This document shows, one piece after another, positions 34,861-46,431 of a stretch of DNA of 64,000 nt. The notes beneath the pieces were generated by a model. That model saw nothing but the letters and a program-made list of their open reading frames with translations. It had not been told where the DNA came from and did no database searches. This stretch comes from Pomacea canaliculata (lineage: Eukaryota; Mollusca; Gastropoda; Architaenioglossa; Ampullariidae). The position numbers and the translations under genes were made by a program. Position 1 is the stretch's first letter, and every line of letters begins with the position of its first letter. The stretch spans positions 14,883,012-14,947,011 of the forward strand of contig NC_037596.1 of NCBI RefSeq assembly GCF_003073045.1, given 5' to 3'.

Positions 34861-37800
34861 ATGGAGGTAGGCTTTGTTGTGTGCACCCTTGGTATTCTAG
34901 TGTTTGTGCTGTCATCTGTACTCTGCTGGACTTCAAACTGTAAGTAAACTTATTAAGGTGTAAATCCTATTTTACCAGACATATATATATAATATTTAAA
35001 TAATTGTAATAATCTGAACAAAATTTAAAGCTACACATATAAGTGTCTAAGAGGCCCTTCTTACTCTGTCAGACAGTATTGTTTAATTTTAACAGATTTT
35101 AATCAGCAGATTCCGAAGTTTCTATTTTATTGCAAAGCCACGTGAATTTCCAACTAAATGAAAATCTGCCACCCTCTTGAATATAGTGTCTGAGTTAGTT
35201 TTCAAAATGGTATCTCCTTAATAGAGATAGAATAGGTTAGAAACATGTCTTTATTTTATTATTTTTTGCAGGTTTAATAACAGATCGCAATCAAATGAAC
35301 ACACATTTCGAAAATCTCACACTGATGGAAAATACAAGTGCTGATTTGACCTGCGAATTAAAAACAGAAAACAATGATACATTTCGAATTGAAGTGAAGA
35401 TTTGTGAAGCAGGTAGTTTCTACCCAGTCTGCGTGTGCCGGTGGTTCTCCAATGGTTCAAAATGCACAAATGGAAGAAACATTTCGATGTGTGAAGCTGA
35501 CAGCATGGAAATGCGTATATCGATACGTGTAAGAAGAAACTTCAGTGATGTCTTATGGGAGCTCTTAGAACAGAATTCTACTCCAGTTTTATTGAGGCAC
35601 ACTAAACTGCAAGTCACCTGTACGTATCTTTGCGGCTGCTCTATCGTCTGTACTATCAATCTCTCTAATGTCACACAACAAGGAAAATGATGACTTTATT
35701 GTTAGAAAGAATATTAGGAAAAAAATGAAGTCGTCATTACTAGGTAAATAATTTTAGGGAAAAAAATATGCTTTAAGATTAAATAAAAGTTGATTTAGTA
35801 GCCAAGTGACATCTCCCTAGGAATTTTATTATATGATGAAAAAGGCAGAGAACAAACGAGAATGCAGCGAGTTCTGGGGACAACCAGCAGGCCTCGGGTC
35901 AGCGATGAACAGTTCAGCCCGCTGGGTCTCCATCATCAGAATATCCACATTTTGAGCTTAAATCGTGAATGTTTAAGTGGATTGACAACAGAGTATAGCG
36001 TTGAATTTCAGCATCGTGAGATGCAGTAACAAAATTGCTTACTACATTTCGACACTACTGCAAAGAGGAACGAAGTCAGCAGCATTGCAAGACGTACTCT
36101 ACAAGAGAGGCCCACAAGGCACATGACTAGACACAGACGTTAATACATCCACCAGCAGTGGTGCAGCAGTCAACAGAAAATGTGGTGATCATAGGAGCGT
36201 GCAAGAGGAATCGAGGATGCTCTTAGAACTCAAGGTGACGACGAAATCAGTAAAGATCACAGCGAGGAAACAGTAACGGAAAGACGCCAATAGATCAGAA
36301 GCAGAGAATCGTAGAAGGAAACTGAGAGCAATAGATATAGTTGGCAGTAGCTGGGACTTGCACATCCAGAATTAAAATAGTATGTAGACCAACATAGTAA
36401 ATCCTTAAGCAAAACAAGAACACAGATTTCACAAGCTAATATTGCATAATTATAAAATAATTACATTATAATTATAACATTAGTTTAATAATTATTATTT
36501 GCATAATATTATGTCATTCACAAGTTAACTTTTAAGGAAAGTATGATATTTCGGAAAAATAATAACAAGGTCTTATATTTTTTAGGGAAAAAAGTTTACG
36601 TCATCACAAGCTGGATCATGAAAAATAAATGACGACGTCATCGCTAAAGACATTCTTTTAGAAAAATATTGATGTAATTAATAGCGAGAATTCAAAAAAA
36701 AAAAATTGTCATCACTATTCAATACATTTTTGTGAAATAAGGACATCATCGCTAACAAATCTATATTAAAGTGTTGCAAGGGAATTGGTGGCGTCATCGC
36801 AATAAAAAATATTATAAGAAGAAATGATGATTCATCCCTAGCGACAATATTTTTCAATTTCATCATCACTGATAGTTTTTCGACCGACATGATGACAAAC
36901 ATTACTAGTTACAGTATTTTAAGGGTCATCCTTGAAAGTCGTCTTTTTTTAAATTAAACACAAAGTGATCCCGCATATAATTATTGTATTATTATACAAA
37001 TAAACTATGTAGCTCATTATTTTCAGCGGGCTGTACAAGTTGTGTTTGTCCTCAGATCCTCCAGAAATCATTCAGCTCACCGTAAACGGACAAGAGGTTA
37101 ACGGGAAATTCATCACTAAAGAGAATCAAAAGTTCACTATTACTTGTTCCTACACAAACGGAAATCCTCCAGTCTACATTCGCATGTTTAATAACACAGG
37201 ACACGTGTTTCGTTCAACAAATAATAGAGAAGGCACTCTTGTGACCTTTCTATCTGTTTACTGTCGCGACATGTGGCCGACTGTTAGCTGTGAGGCACCA
37301 GGTTCGAAACTGAACAAATCTGTCACCATTCTTGTCAAATGTGAGAGTTTTGCTTTTTTAATTTTTATTCTTATTTCTGTGTTTTTCCTAAGTACGCTCT
37401 ACATATTTATGGCCCAATACATTTTTCGATTTACAAAATAAGGAGGAGTGGAGGGTCGCATATATCCAATTAATATAAAGATACACTACTTTTCGATGCG
37501 ACAAGAAAGGTTATAATATTAATGTTATAGTATTAATTAATATTAATATTAAGGTTCTTTAGTAACAATAACAGTCATTGACCTTTTACAGGTTTACCTC
37601 AGCTTTTCTACATGTCGAGTCAATCTGTAGACCTGAAAGGTGCTGCTACAGGTTTGACACTTGGCCTGAAATCTTATACAAGTGATATCAAGAGTTGTCT
37701 GATGACGAGCCTGCATGATCAGTCCATCGCCAGAGAAGTGATTTGTGAACTCAGTGGAAGTGCACCGGAATTCAACTTGACCCTTCGTGTGGCTAAAGAA

Positions 37801-39935
37801 TCATGGTTAGAAGAAGGGATTTGGATGCTCCATGTCATGACGGAGCTAGGATTTTCAAACATCACTGTAAACATCACCAACACCACGGTTCAGCGTGAGT
37901 ATGCTGATCTATAATTGGGCATAATGAATGGGCTTACTATTCATTTAGAAATTAAACCCGTTGTTAACCAGCAAATTTGGGAATATTGTCAAATCAATGA
38001 CAAGAAAAATTGTAGCGTTACTTGAATTACATGTCATACAGGTTATAAAAACAATGTGTATCTCTTTTAATACAAAGTATTTCTAATTTTCTTGTCTCAA
38101 CTATTTGCCGTTTTAAATTAAAAAAAGTCTAGGTTAGCATGATACATTACCATTTAAAATATCTTTATTTGTGTACACCAGAAGAATTTTATTAACCTCA
38201 TTTTTATCTGTACAAGTAAAACTGTATTTTTCTTGGAAGCCAGTAGATGCTTGATAAATAAACCCTCCTTCTGTCGGGTTGTCCATTCCGCTGTGCATCC
38301 ACCTTCATTTTAAGGCCTGTCGACTGCTCCACTACTGTCTAGTAAATTCGTTGTAGTACTCGTGTGTGCAGCTGAAGCCTCAAAACATTAGCAGGGTTAA
38401 AATATTCCAAATACATAACTTTTAATTGTCAAGTAGCTTCAGTAATCATTGTCGCTTGTGCGTCAGAAGATTTTTATGTATTTTTGTCTCTGGCATTTCA
38501 CTACAAAGGTGCGCGCGCGTGCGATATGAACATAAAAACGTTTAAAACCCGAAATCATAATTTATTTATCTAACACTAACCTGATGATGCCACACAGCTT
38601 AAGAAGTATCTTACGACCTCATTACCCGACTCAATTACTTCGACTAGTAAATAGTCTTCAAAACTTGTCTGGATCGAAATCCTCGGTGGCAAACGAATGT
38701 CATCTTCACAGCAAAAGGATTTCTGCATATTGTCAGTACCTGGTGAGACTTTAATTTTTTTTTGTCTGTTTGTTTGTTTGTTTGTTTTTTCGTTTATGTA
38801 GCAGAAACTACTGGCAGTTCACAAGATAATCACCATACTTTAATCCTGTTTGGATGCGCGCTGAGTGCCACGTCCTTCATCGCTGTTATCGTCATTTACT
38901 TTGTCCTCAAACTGGTCAAGAGGCGCAGCATCGGTCAGTTTTATGCAACGTTTGTTAAATACATTTACTTTATAACATGTTCTAAATATCACTTAAATCT
39001 TTTTTGAACGAAACATACTATTTATCTTAATAAGGATTGGTTTGAAACTTGTCTTTCGCATTTACTAATAATTTGCCAATCGGCCAGTAATGATAAAACT
39101 AAATTATCCAAATAGTTAATAATGACAACCCCTTGTGATAATGGTCTGTCAATCTTGTGGTAATATATTTGTTGCGTTTCAGTAATTTTTATAATTTTAA
39201 TTCTTTTTGTTTCGTGAACTCCTTCATTGATTATATATTGTATTGTGTGATTAGTCAAATGCCCTTAGTTAGTTCTTATTTAATTGTTTTTGATTGCATA
39301 GATTAATTTTTTTTAATAAAGACGAAGACACAAGCGTGCAATATAAATAATACAAGGATTTCGCTTATTTTATTTCCAGGCAACTCAAGAACTGGTACTG
39401 CTGCTGTCAGTTCTGAAACTGAGGTATCGTTGCGAACCATTTTTTCCTTTTGTTTATAGTACAGTGGTGAGACTATGTAATGTCAATTATATCATAAACA
39501 CAAAAGAAATTAGTTCGTTGTTGGGAAGTGTGCATGCTTATGTTTTCATAAGCTTAATGTAAAATGGATAATTATTAATTATTTAGTTATGGGGTATAAT
39601 TAGAAAACGTTTTATGGAAAAGCAATCTTTTTGTAGGGTTTAAAGATTTGTTTAAGAACACCCAGTGCCTCTATGTGTGAGTGATTGAAATTGTGGAAGA
39701 ATAGAGGAATGAAAAGAAAGAAAGCAGCAAACAAGCAAAATAAAAACTTTAAAAAGACTTTTTGTGCTAACATCGCCAGATATCGACTTCGAGTTATCGT
39801 CGTGCCGATGGGTTGATATATGGAGAGCTAGACTTCGCTGACAGAACATCACCTGATGTCATCATCGGCTCCTTGCCCAATACACAATATGCTCAAATCA
39901 ACTTTGCATCTTTGGTTTATCCATTTCACGAATAA
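34861..39935 (+). CDS. Gene E, family 2: three-domain receptor with PD-1-like ITIM/ITSM tail
   Basis: Seven exons: 34861-34939, 35272-35619, 37056-37340, 37592-37894, 38802-38933, 39380-39423 and 39780-39935 (TAA); 448 residues. Signal peptide MEVGFVVCTLGILVFVLSSV; domain 1 at 27-142 (CEAGSFYPVCVCRWF; SDVLWELLEQNSTPVLLRH); Ig-like domain 2 (FTITCSYTNGNPPVYIRM; PTVSCEAPGSKLNKS); domain 3 (LTLGLKSYTSDIKSCLMT; APEFNLTL). The membrane helix lies around 351-373 (TLILFGCALSATSFIAVIVI) and ends KLVKRR. The tail has LIYGELDF, then 23 residues from Tyr to Tyr, TQYAQINF. YGELDF is identical to the ITIM core of human PD-1, and TxYAxIxF fits its ITSM. This is the cleanest copy of the two motifs. A (TTTG)n run sits beside the acceptor of exon 5. 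Likely an inhibitory receptor (inferred). Confidence 0.9.
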
Positions 39936-42900
39936 TATTGTGTCAGTAAAGTTGTCATGGTTATCGATTGTCATTCATATTTTACAAAATAATACTTGCA
40001 ATTGTGTTTTGATTTGCATCTTCTTGGATTAAGTAATCATAAATGCTATGCCTCTTTCTAAAAAGTCAAGTAAAAAGTTTGATTGTGTTTAATTTTATAG
40101 ATAATTATGTTATTGTTGCGAAAAAAAATCAATGACATTAATTTATTCCATCTAATGTAATCAATATATTCTTGTTTGGCTAGCCATGTAAACAAAGAAG
40201 ACCACTTAAAAGTAGTTCCCTCTCTATATAATACGCTCAGATGAGTTGGGCTACACGTAGGTGACAATCTTTGTAATTAGCTCTAACATCTCTTTCATGA
40301 CAATGTAAATTTACATTTTCTGCAAATGCTTTTACTTTAGCAACGGCTGATAATCACCTTATTATTACAGTTTTCTGTATGTGTACAGACTCGTTTGTTT
40401 TGACTCAAGCACATCAGGTTCACAAGCACGAACATTAATTTTTGTGTAAGTTAAATTAATTGTTCCACTCTTAGCCACATTAACCTATACTTTTAGAATC
40501 GTTGCAGTACAGTTTGCTAAGATGTTAATGGAACATTGTAGAAGAACATTTGAATACAATTATTTGAAACTTATATACACAGTTTTTCGGATTATCAGTT
40601 TACTTAATTTTGTTATCATTACTAACCTACGAAGTCCAACAAGGTTCATTTTAATTATTAAATGATTTACTTTATGTTTGAAGAAAATAAATGATTCTAA
40701 AAATAATAGGCTTCAACTCGTTTAACGTGATTGCTTTTGCTTTTGAAGAGACCTAATTCGTCGAGTTCTTTCGGATCTCAGAAGAAAACGTGCAAGGAAA
40801 TATTTCTACTAGACATGAACCATAGAATTATTTACAAGCTCTCAGTCATCTAAGCTCTCAAATAATCTGTCATCTGCTGTTTCTTCCTGCCCCTAGCAAA
40901 GTCTTCCCACTATATTTCCTATTGTCTCTATTTACTATCGATGTCTATCAACATGCCTGTTAGGATAATACAAAGAGCACTCAGGCAACAAAAGGGATAC
41001 ATTTACTCAATTCAACTAGGAGTTGTCTCCCTTCTCTCATCTTTTTCTCTCACATACCACACACAGAAGCAAAGAAAAAAAACAGAATAGAGAGAAATCG
41101 AAAAGGGAGAAAAAAATAAAATGAATCTTTCTTCCACTAGATGTTTCTCACTGTAAGTCTTTGCAAGATTTCTCTAGTTATTCTGTTAACAACTGTGTGT
41201 ATCAGCCCGACACTTTAACAACTGCGTTCTTAATTTACTAGCGCAAACATATGGTTGTGAAGGTCTTATAAATGTCTTATAATTTCTTTCAAGGCTTTAA
41301 ACTTCCGGTTTGGAAGACACCTTAAATAATTTAATACCAGTTTTTAGAATTCTTGTCCTTAAATATTTGCATGGCGTTTATTATGCATGTACAGGCAACA
41401 CGCATGTCTGCTGGAAACAAAACAAAAAAAAAAACAACAACAAAAAAGCAAAAAACAAAAACCAAACCAGAAGCTCCAGAAAATGTTATTTTCTTATACA
41501 GATCCTTATATAAATATATTAAAATGAATGTAAAATAGTATTCCAATGACGTATATGTCACACAAAATGCCACAAATCTGGAAATTTGAGACCATGCATA
41601 GCATCCTCCTTAAATCTTTATGTAAACATATTAATGAAATTAAAGAACACTAACAGGTTTTAGCCACAGCCACTTGATTATTGCTTGAGGCCTTACACAA
41701 CACGTACAGGCAGGCATAACTTCTCATTTTTCAACAAGAACGAGAATTTTGCCTCGGGGGACAAACACAGTGTAAATTATACAATAAAACAGAAATACTG
41801 ACTTTCTCAAGAAAAAAGTCAACTAAGAGCCCCACCCCAGCACCACACGAATAGTATTTAAAGCTAAATTGCAATTGTTTCTGTTTAGATCTTCTTGAGA
41901 AAAAAATCACAATAGAATTCAACTAAAGAAATTAACCAATGCATACACATTTAACATATCACAGGATATGTATATTAACTGCGAAGCAAGAGTCTATTAA
42001 AGTGTAAAATGTAATTTAAAAACTCTTGACCAAAACAAAAGTGTAACAACTAGGTTAGAATTGTAATAAATAATGAAGTTACCTCTGTTTAGTGATTCAA
42101 ATACAGTTATTATTCTTAATCACAAGGAAAGGTCTTCAGTCCGAGAATCATGCGATGTTTCTAAGTAAACGTGTCAGTGCCACCATCTCACGCCTGGCGA
42201 CTAATACTTATACATAATATATAATTTTACACACATGAAGAGCGCTCGATCTAACGATGCGGTTAGCAAATGATACAAAAGTATAAAATACAATAATGCA
42301 GTGAAAGCCTCTTTTAATAAAATAAAATGTTGAAAGGTTGGCAAAGTTTATTTATCTTCCCTCATCTTGTAAATGACAAAAAGTTTATCTGAGATTTGCA
42401 GTGAAGAATAAACAAGTGGTTTCTTTTAGCGGCCATTCCGATTTCTGAGATCGTTGATGGAAAACGGAATAATCTGATGGAATGTTTTTCTTTCTAACAC
42501 AACTGGGTCTTCATCAAACTGATATTTATGTACAGGTGAAGGATTACAAGGGCAAATTTGTAGTCTAGAGGAGCAGATTGTCTCCCCTTAATATAGGATA
42601 AAGAGGTTTGAGGAAGAAATCAGGGAAAACATGTCCTTGCGACCTGTGATCACAAGAGTTCGTTAGAAACAGACAAAAATGTATCTGGCATATCTGCTGC
42701 GACTTGCATTTGTATTGTTCTTCTTCTATTAGAGAAGCAGACGCCTATAAATGTTTGTTTTTGTACCTCTTACATTTTCTTAAGAGAATAGAGTACGTGC
42801 TGTGAAGCTGAGTGAGAACTCATCTCTTGCTCAGACGATAAAGGAACAGGAAAGCAGGTGTCGGGGCTTATGAGGCTGTTTGAGGCCGTTCCTGATCACA

Positions 42901-43588
42901 AAGACCTTTGAACCTTTTAACATTTCCCTGATCGGCTCAGGAAACGAGAGGCAAGAAAGTAGGTGCACTTTGAACAATCACAACCTCATTTTTGCAACCT
43001 ATTGAAGCCAAAATCATTCACCTTTTTCGAAGACTGAAGTTTTCAAAGAAGAAACATTTTGAAAGACACGGTAGAAGTCACGTGATATGTGACGAGGTCA
43101 GCGATACAGTAATGTTCCCGTCTTTTGGCCGACCTAGAGGCAAACCGGATTTCCGTCAAAGTAGCAATATATCCCAAGACATTATTACAAGCACTATGTT
43201 ATGTGTTGTATTTTATTTGATGATACTTCATTGTCAGAATGTATTGTGCTATTACTATTAATTCAATAAGATTAAAATTCTCTTTAAAGTCGATCAGACT
43301 GTCTCAGGTAAAAATTGAGCGTTATTAGTTCTACAAACTTAGAGACAAAATACTTACCAAGCTTGAACATTAGCTGGAAAACGAGAAATAGTTTCCCAGA
43401 CAAGGAAATATCTCCATCAGTGCTTGCCAACTTCTCACACCAACAACGCCGAGGACGCGCGTATCGCAAAACTTACTAAAGTAATCGTCAGGATGTGTCT
43501 GCAAGGGTTGCAGTATCCATCCCGTTTGGAAGATCGTTGCGCCAGATGGGTTTGGAATGCACGACCCCTGACTTACATCGCTGTAGTC
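39936..43588. other. Convergent E-F intergenic region, nothing coding recognised
   Basis: AT-rich DNA with A-rich runs (41423-41463). A possible gene E polyadenylation signal (AATAAA) lies at 40686-40691. I looked on the minus strand for membrane or ITIM exons that could complete gene F and saw none. A plus-strand frame at 42992-43261 is unsupported. Confidence 0.5.
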
Positions 43589-43703
43589 CAAGGGTGGGCA
43601 ATTTTTTTTTTCGTGGGCCGGTCTCAAAATTCTAAACTCTACAGCCTGCCAGTAGCATACTAAAAGCAATTCAAGTCCGCGGACTGTACTTTGCCCACCC
43701 TTG
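43589..43703. mobile_element. Small hAT-like MITE
   Basis: This 115-base element has ends CAAGGGTGGGCAA and TTGCCCACCCTTG that are perfect inverted repeats. It resembles the 'GTGGGCAA...GGGCCGG' class seen again at 55990-56191. No clear 8-base target duplication is visible. Confidence 0.65.
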
Positions 43704-44117
43704 TTCTCATGTCAACTTTTGTTGTCGTTTACAAAAGAGCTGATGTAAAAACCGTTTTCGTATTTATTTGGCCTTTTTTCGGACAAAACTCTTAGCGTTT
43801 TTGACGACCTTTCTACCTAGCTTCGGTAGTTTAGTTTTTCGTTCTTGGAAAAGGGAAAAAGAGAGACTTTCCTAAAGAAGATCCCATTGTTTGGAATTTT
43901 CGGCCTTTTTCTATTTTGACTGTGTCTACCCTCAAAGTTTTTTAAATCTGGTTTTCAAAACCCATTTTTAAAGAGGAATCTTTTTATAACATCGCGTACT
44001 TTTTCGTTCATTTTCAAATCTTCCTCCGTGCATTCTAATCATGTTCGCCATAGTATTATACACATGCTGCTGTTTGTGATTCGTGTACGGCTTACTTTCG
44101 GTTTGTTTGCCGTCTTT

Positions 44118-44158
44118 GGTGTAGAGCACATTTCTAAATTAGAAATGTGCTCTACACC
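44118..44158. repeat. Perfect 41-base palindrome
   Basis: Two perfectly complementary 20-base arms (GGTGTAGAGCACATTTCTAA and its complement) surround a single A. It lies 300 bases beyond the 3' end of gene F and is followed by very AT-rich DNA. It could be a hairpin-forming site, a minimal fold-back element or a replication artefact. Confidence 0.9.
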
Positions 44159-44459
44159 TTTAATAAAATTATGATTAATAATTATACTTAATAATTTTCA
44201 ATGTTGCTATTATTACGATTACTATGGACTCATTAAAAAAATTTAAACTCACTTGTCTTTAGCCCATTTCCATCATTGCTTACTTCAGGCCACCGACCAT
44301 AAACTGCAGATTACAAACAAACAACAGCTAAAATATCTAGTTTTTCAGACCAAGTAATACCAAAAATTCAACAAAAAACATGATCTTCACTACTAGCTAA
44401 ATTAGAAAGTATTTACAGAATAGCTTGTGTGTGGAGTCGGGAGGCGTTAGTTACAGAAA

Positions 44460-44891
44460 CTAATACGTATTGCTTTGTATCCATACGGTAAATATTCTAC
44501 ACAGTAAATAATAACGAACTATGTCAAGATACCAACATTGGGATGTGCTGTTGACCAGTCCAATCGTTATGTTGGAAAATCCTAGCTCTGATAAAACATG
44601 TAATGTCCAAATGCCCCCTCCAATCGTAGAATTGGCAGCAAAGTGAAGGGTCAAGTTGAGGTCCGGCACACTTCCGCTAACCTCGCATGCCACCTCCTTG
44701 CTGGGAGAGAGTAGGAACAATGTAGTCATGAGACATTTACTGATATTCCTTGTGTAGGATTTTAGTAGAAGAGTCAGGCCTTTGTGTAAAACTCTTCTCA
44801 GGTCTAAGAATTCACTAGACAATGGGAGGAACCGAGGCAAACCTGAAAGAAAAAAGTAACCCTGTTAATGCTTGTAAGTAATGACAATAAC

Positions 44892-44964
<73 letters not shown>

Positions 44965-46431
44965 CCCAAATCCTAAATTTCCTATGCAATGTGCATTTAT
45001 TATAAAAAACTTACATTTGACAACAATGGCCACCGATTTGTTAAGTTCCGAGCCTGGTGCCTCACATCTGATGGTCGGCCACACTTCGTTGCATCGAATA
45101 TCTCGAGAGAGAGTGAGAGGACCTTCTCGGTTCCCAGTTGAACTTAATGTGTGTCCACCGTCATCCACCATGCGAATGGTGACCGGGGGATTTCCATTTA
45201 TGAAGAAACAAGAGAATATGACCTCCTGGTTCTCCCCAACAAGGTGTGTTCCATTGACCTTTTGTCCATTTACATGCAAGCCCGTGATCATTGGAGGGTC
45301 TGTAAGAGATGAAGCATATGAGACGCTTTCAGAATCTTTTTCTAATTCTCTAGGCCAAAGGAGACTAACATTAATACAAGAAAATCAAACACAACAGAGA
45401 ATAATATCAGTAATCTATATATAAACTTTTTATTTAAAAAATGCTTGATACTTTTTAATTACAATATTCAGGGCTCATTGTGTGAGAGTTTTATATATCG
45501 TGTTAGGATTTAAAATTTCTTATATACGCTGAAGATAAAGACTTACAAATACAATTATACTCACAGGTTACTTGCAGCTTAGAGTGCTTTAGTACAAGTG
45601 GAGTGTAGTTCTGTCGTAAAAGCTCCCACATAACATCACTGTGTGTTCTTTTAATGAGAAGCGAAAAATGCATTTCTGAGTTGTCCACCCAGCAGGTGGC
45701 ATTGTACCTTTGACCTTTGCACACGGCGTCCATGTTCTGCAGCCATCGGCAGTTGCAGGCACTGTAGGACGATCCACTGTCACATATCTTAACATCTATG
45801 ACAAAGGCAACCAAGTGAGAAGTCACGCTGGCTCTTGCTGAGATAGGATAAATAAAACTGGAGAGTGTGTTCTCTTTGATTATTAAATCTTCTGAAAGTG
45901 TTTGATTTGCATAAGGGATCATACCTGTAAAAAAGCCAAAGACACAGTTTACCAATGCATGATTTTATTTTAACATAAGGAAATGATGATTTCAAAAATG
46001 ATCACATCGATACTTTTAATTAAGTAGCTAGAAATTATAGGAATTTTTATATGGGACATACAAATATACACCATAAAATCTCACAAAATTAGACTTGGCT
46101 GACTTTAAGATACAACAATTATGATATATTAGGCAAAATCAAAAAACAATAAAACACACAAAGAAAAGAGCAAGAAACTTACATTTCAAAGTAAAATAAC
46201 TTCTTTAGGTAAATAATAAAACCAAGAACAGAATGTATTTAAAACATGAATGAATTTAGGAGAAAGAACAAAGAGAAAAATAGAAACCCAAGAAAGAATA
46301 GTTATGAAGAGTTTCAGTCTTTAAGATGAAAAACCGCTGCACTCACAAGCATCAACCAAGTTTTCTTCATTCTTGTACAAGGCGATCCAAAGGATTAACA
46401 AACACAAACACAAGTATCTGAACTTGCGCAT
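44460..46431 (-). CDS. Gene F, family 2: three-domain protein lacking membrane and ITIM exons
   Basis: Four minus-strand exons: 46431-46347, 45924-45565, 45299-45015 and 44842-44460; 370 residues with a stop. Signal peptide YLCLCLLILWIALY; domain 1 (29-148; CDSGSSYSACNCRWL, HSDVMWELLRQNYTPLVLKH); Ig-like domain 2 (VIFSCFFINGNPPVTIRM; PTIRCEAPGSELNKS); domain 3 (LTLLLKSYTRNISKCLMT; VPDLNLTLHF). At 44537, exactly where paralogues splice to the membrane exon, the donor reads GTTGGT instead of GTGAGT or GTAAGT. The frame runs on for 26 residues (ending VWIQSNTY) to a stop. No membrane or ITIM exon was found downstream. It therefore looks secreted, or truncated. The D1 domain is about four codons longer than in paralogues. 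Intron 3 holds a long GAT repeat. It is convergent with gene E. Confidence 0.82.
44892..44964 (+). repeat. (GAT)n microsatellite, about 24 copies, in an intron of gene F
   Basis: A pure trinucleotide run lies 28-50 bases beyond the acceptor of the last F exon. The poly-His and poly-Ser frames across it are artefacts. Confidence 0.95.

Noticed and set aside
36060-36360. More balanced-composition stretch inside intron 2 of gene E
   Set aside because: Stops in all frames and no recognisable motif or terminal repeats; left unassigned.
41310-41573. Lys/Asn-rich and Phe/Val-rich frames
   Set aside because: Both come from an A-rich simple-sequence tract.
44815-45291. Open frames with long poly-His and poly-Ser runs
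   Set aside because: They are produced by reading the (GAT)n microsatellite in the intron of gene F; only the part above 45015 is real exon.
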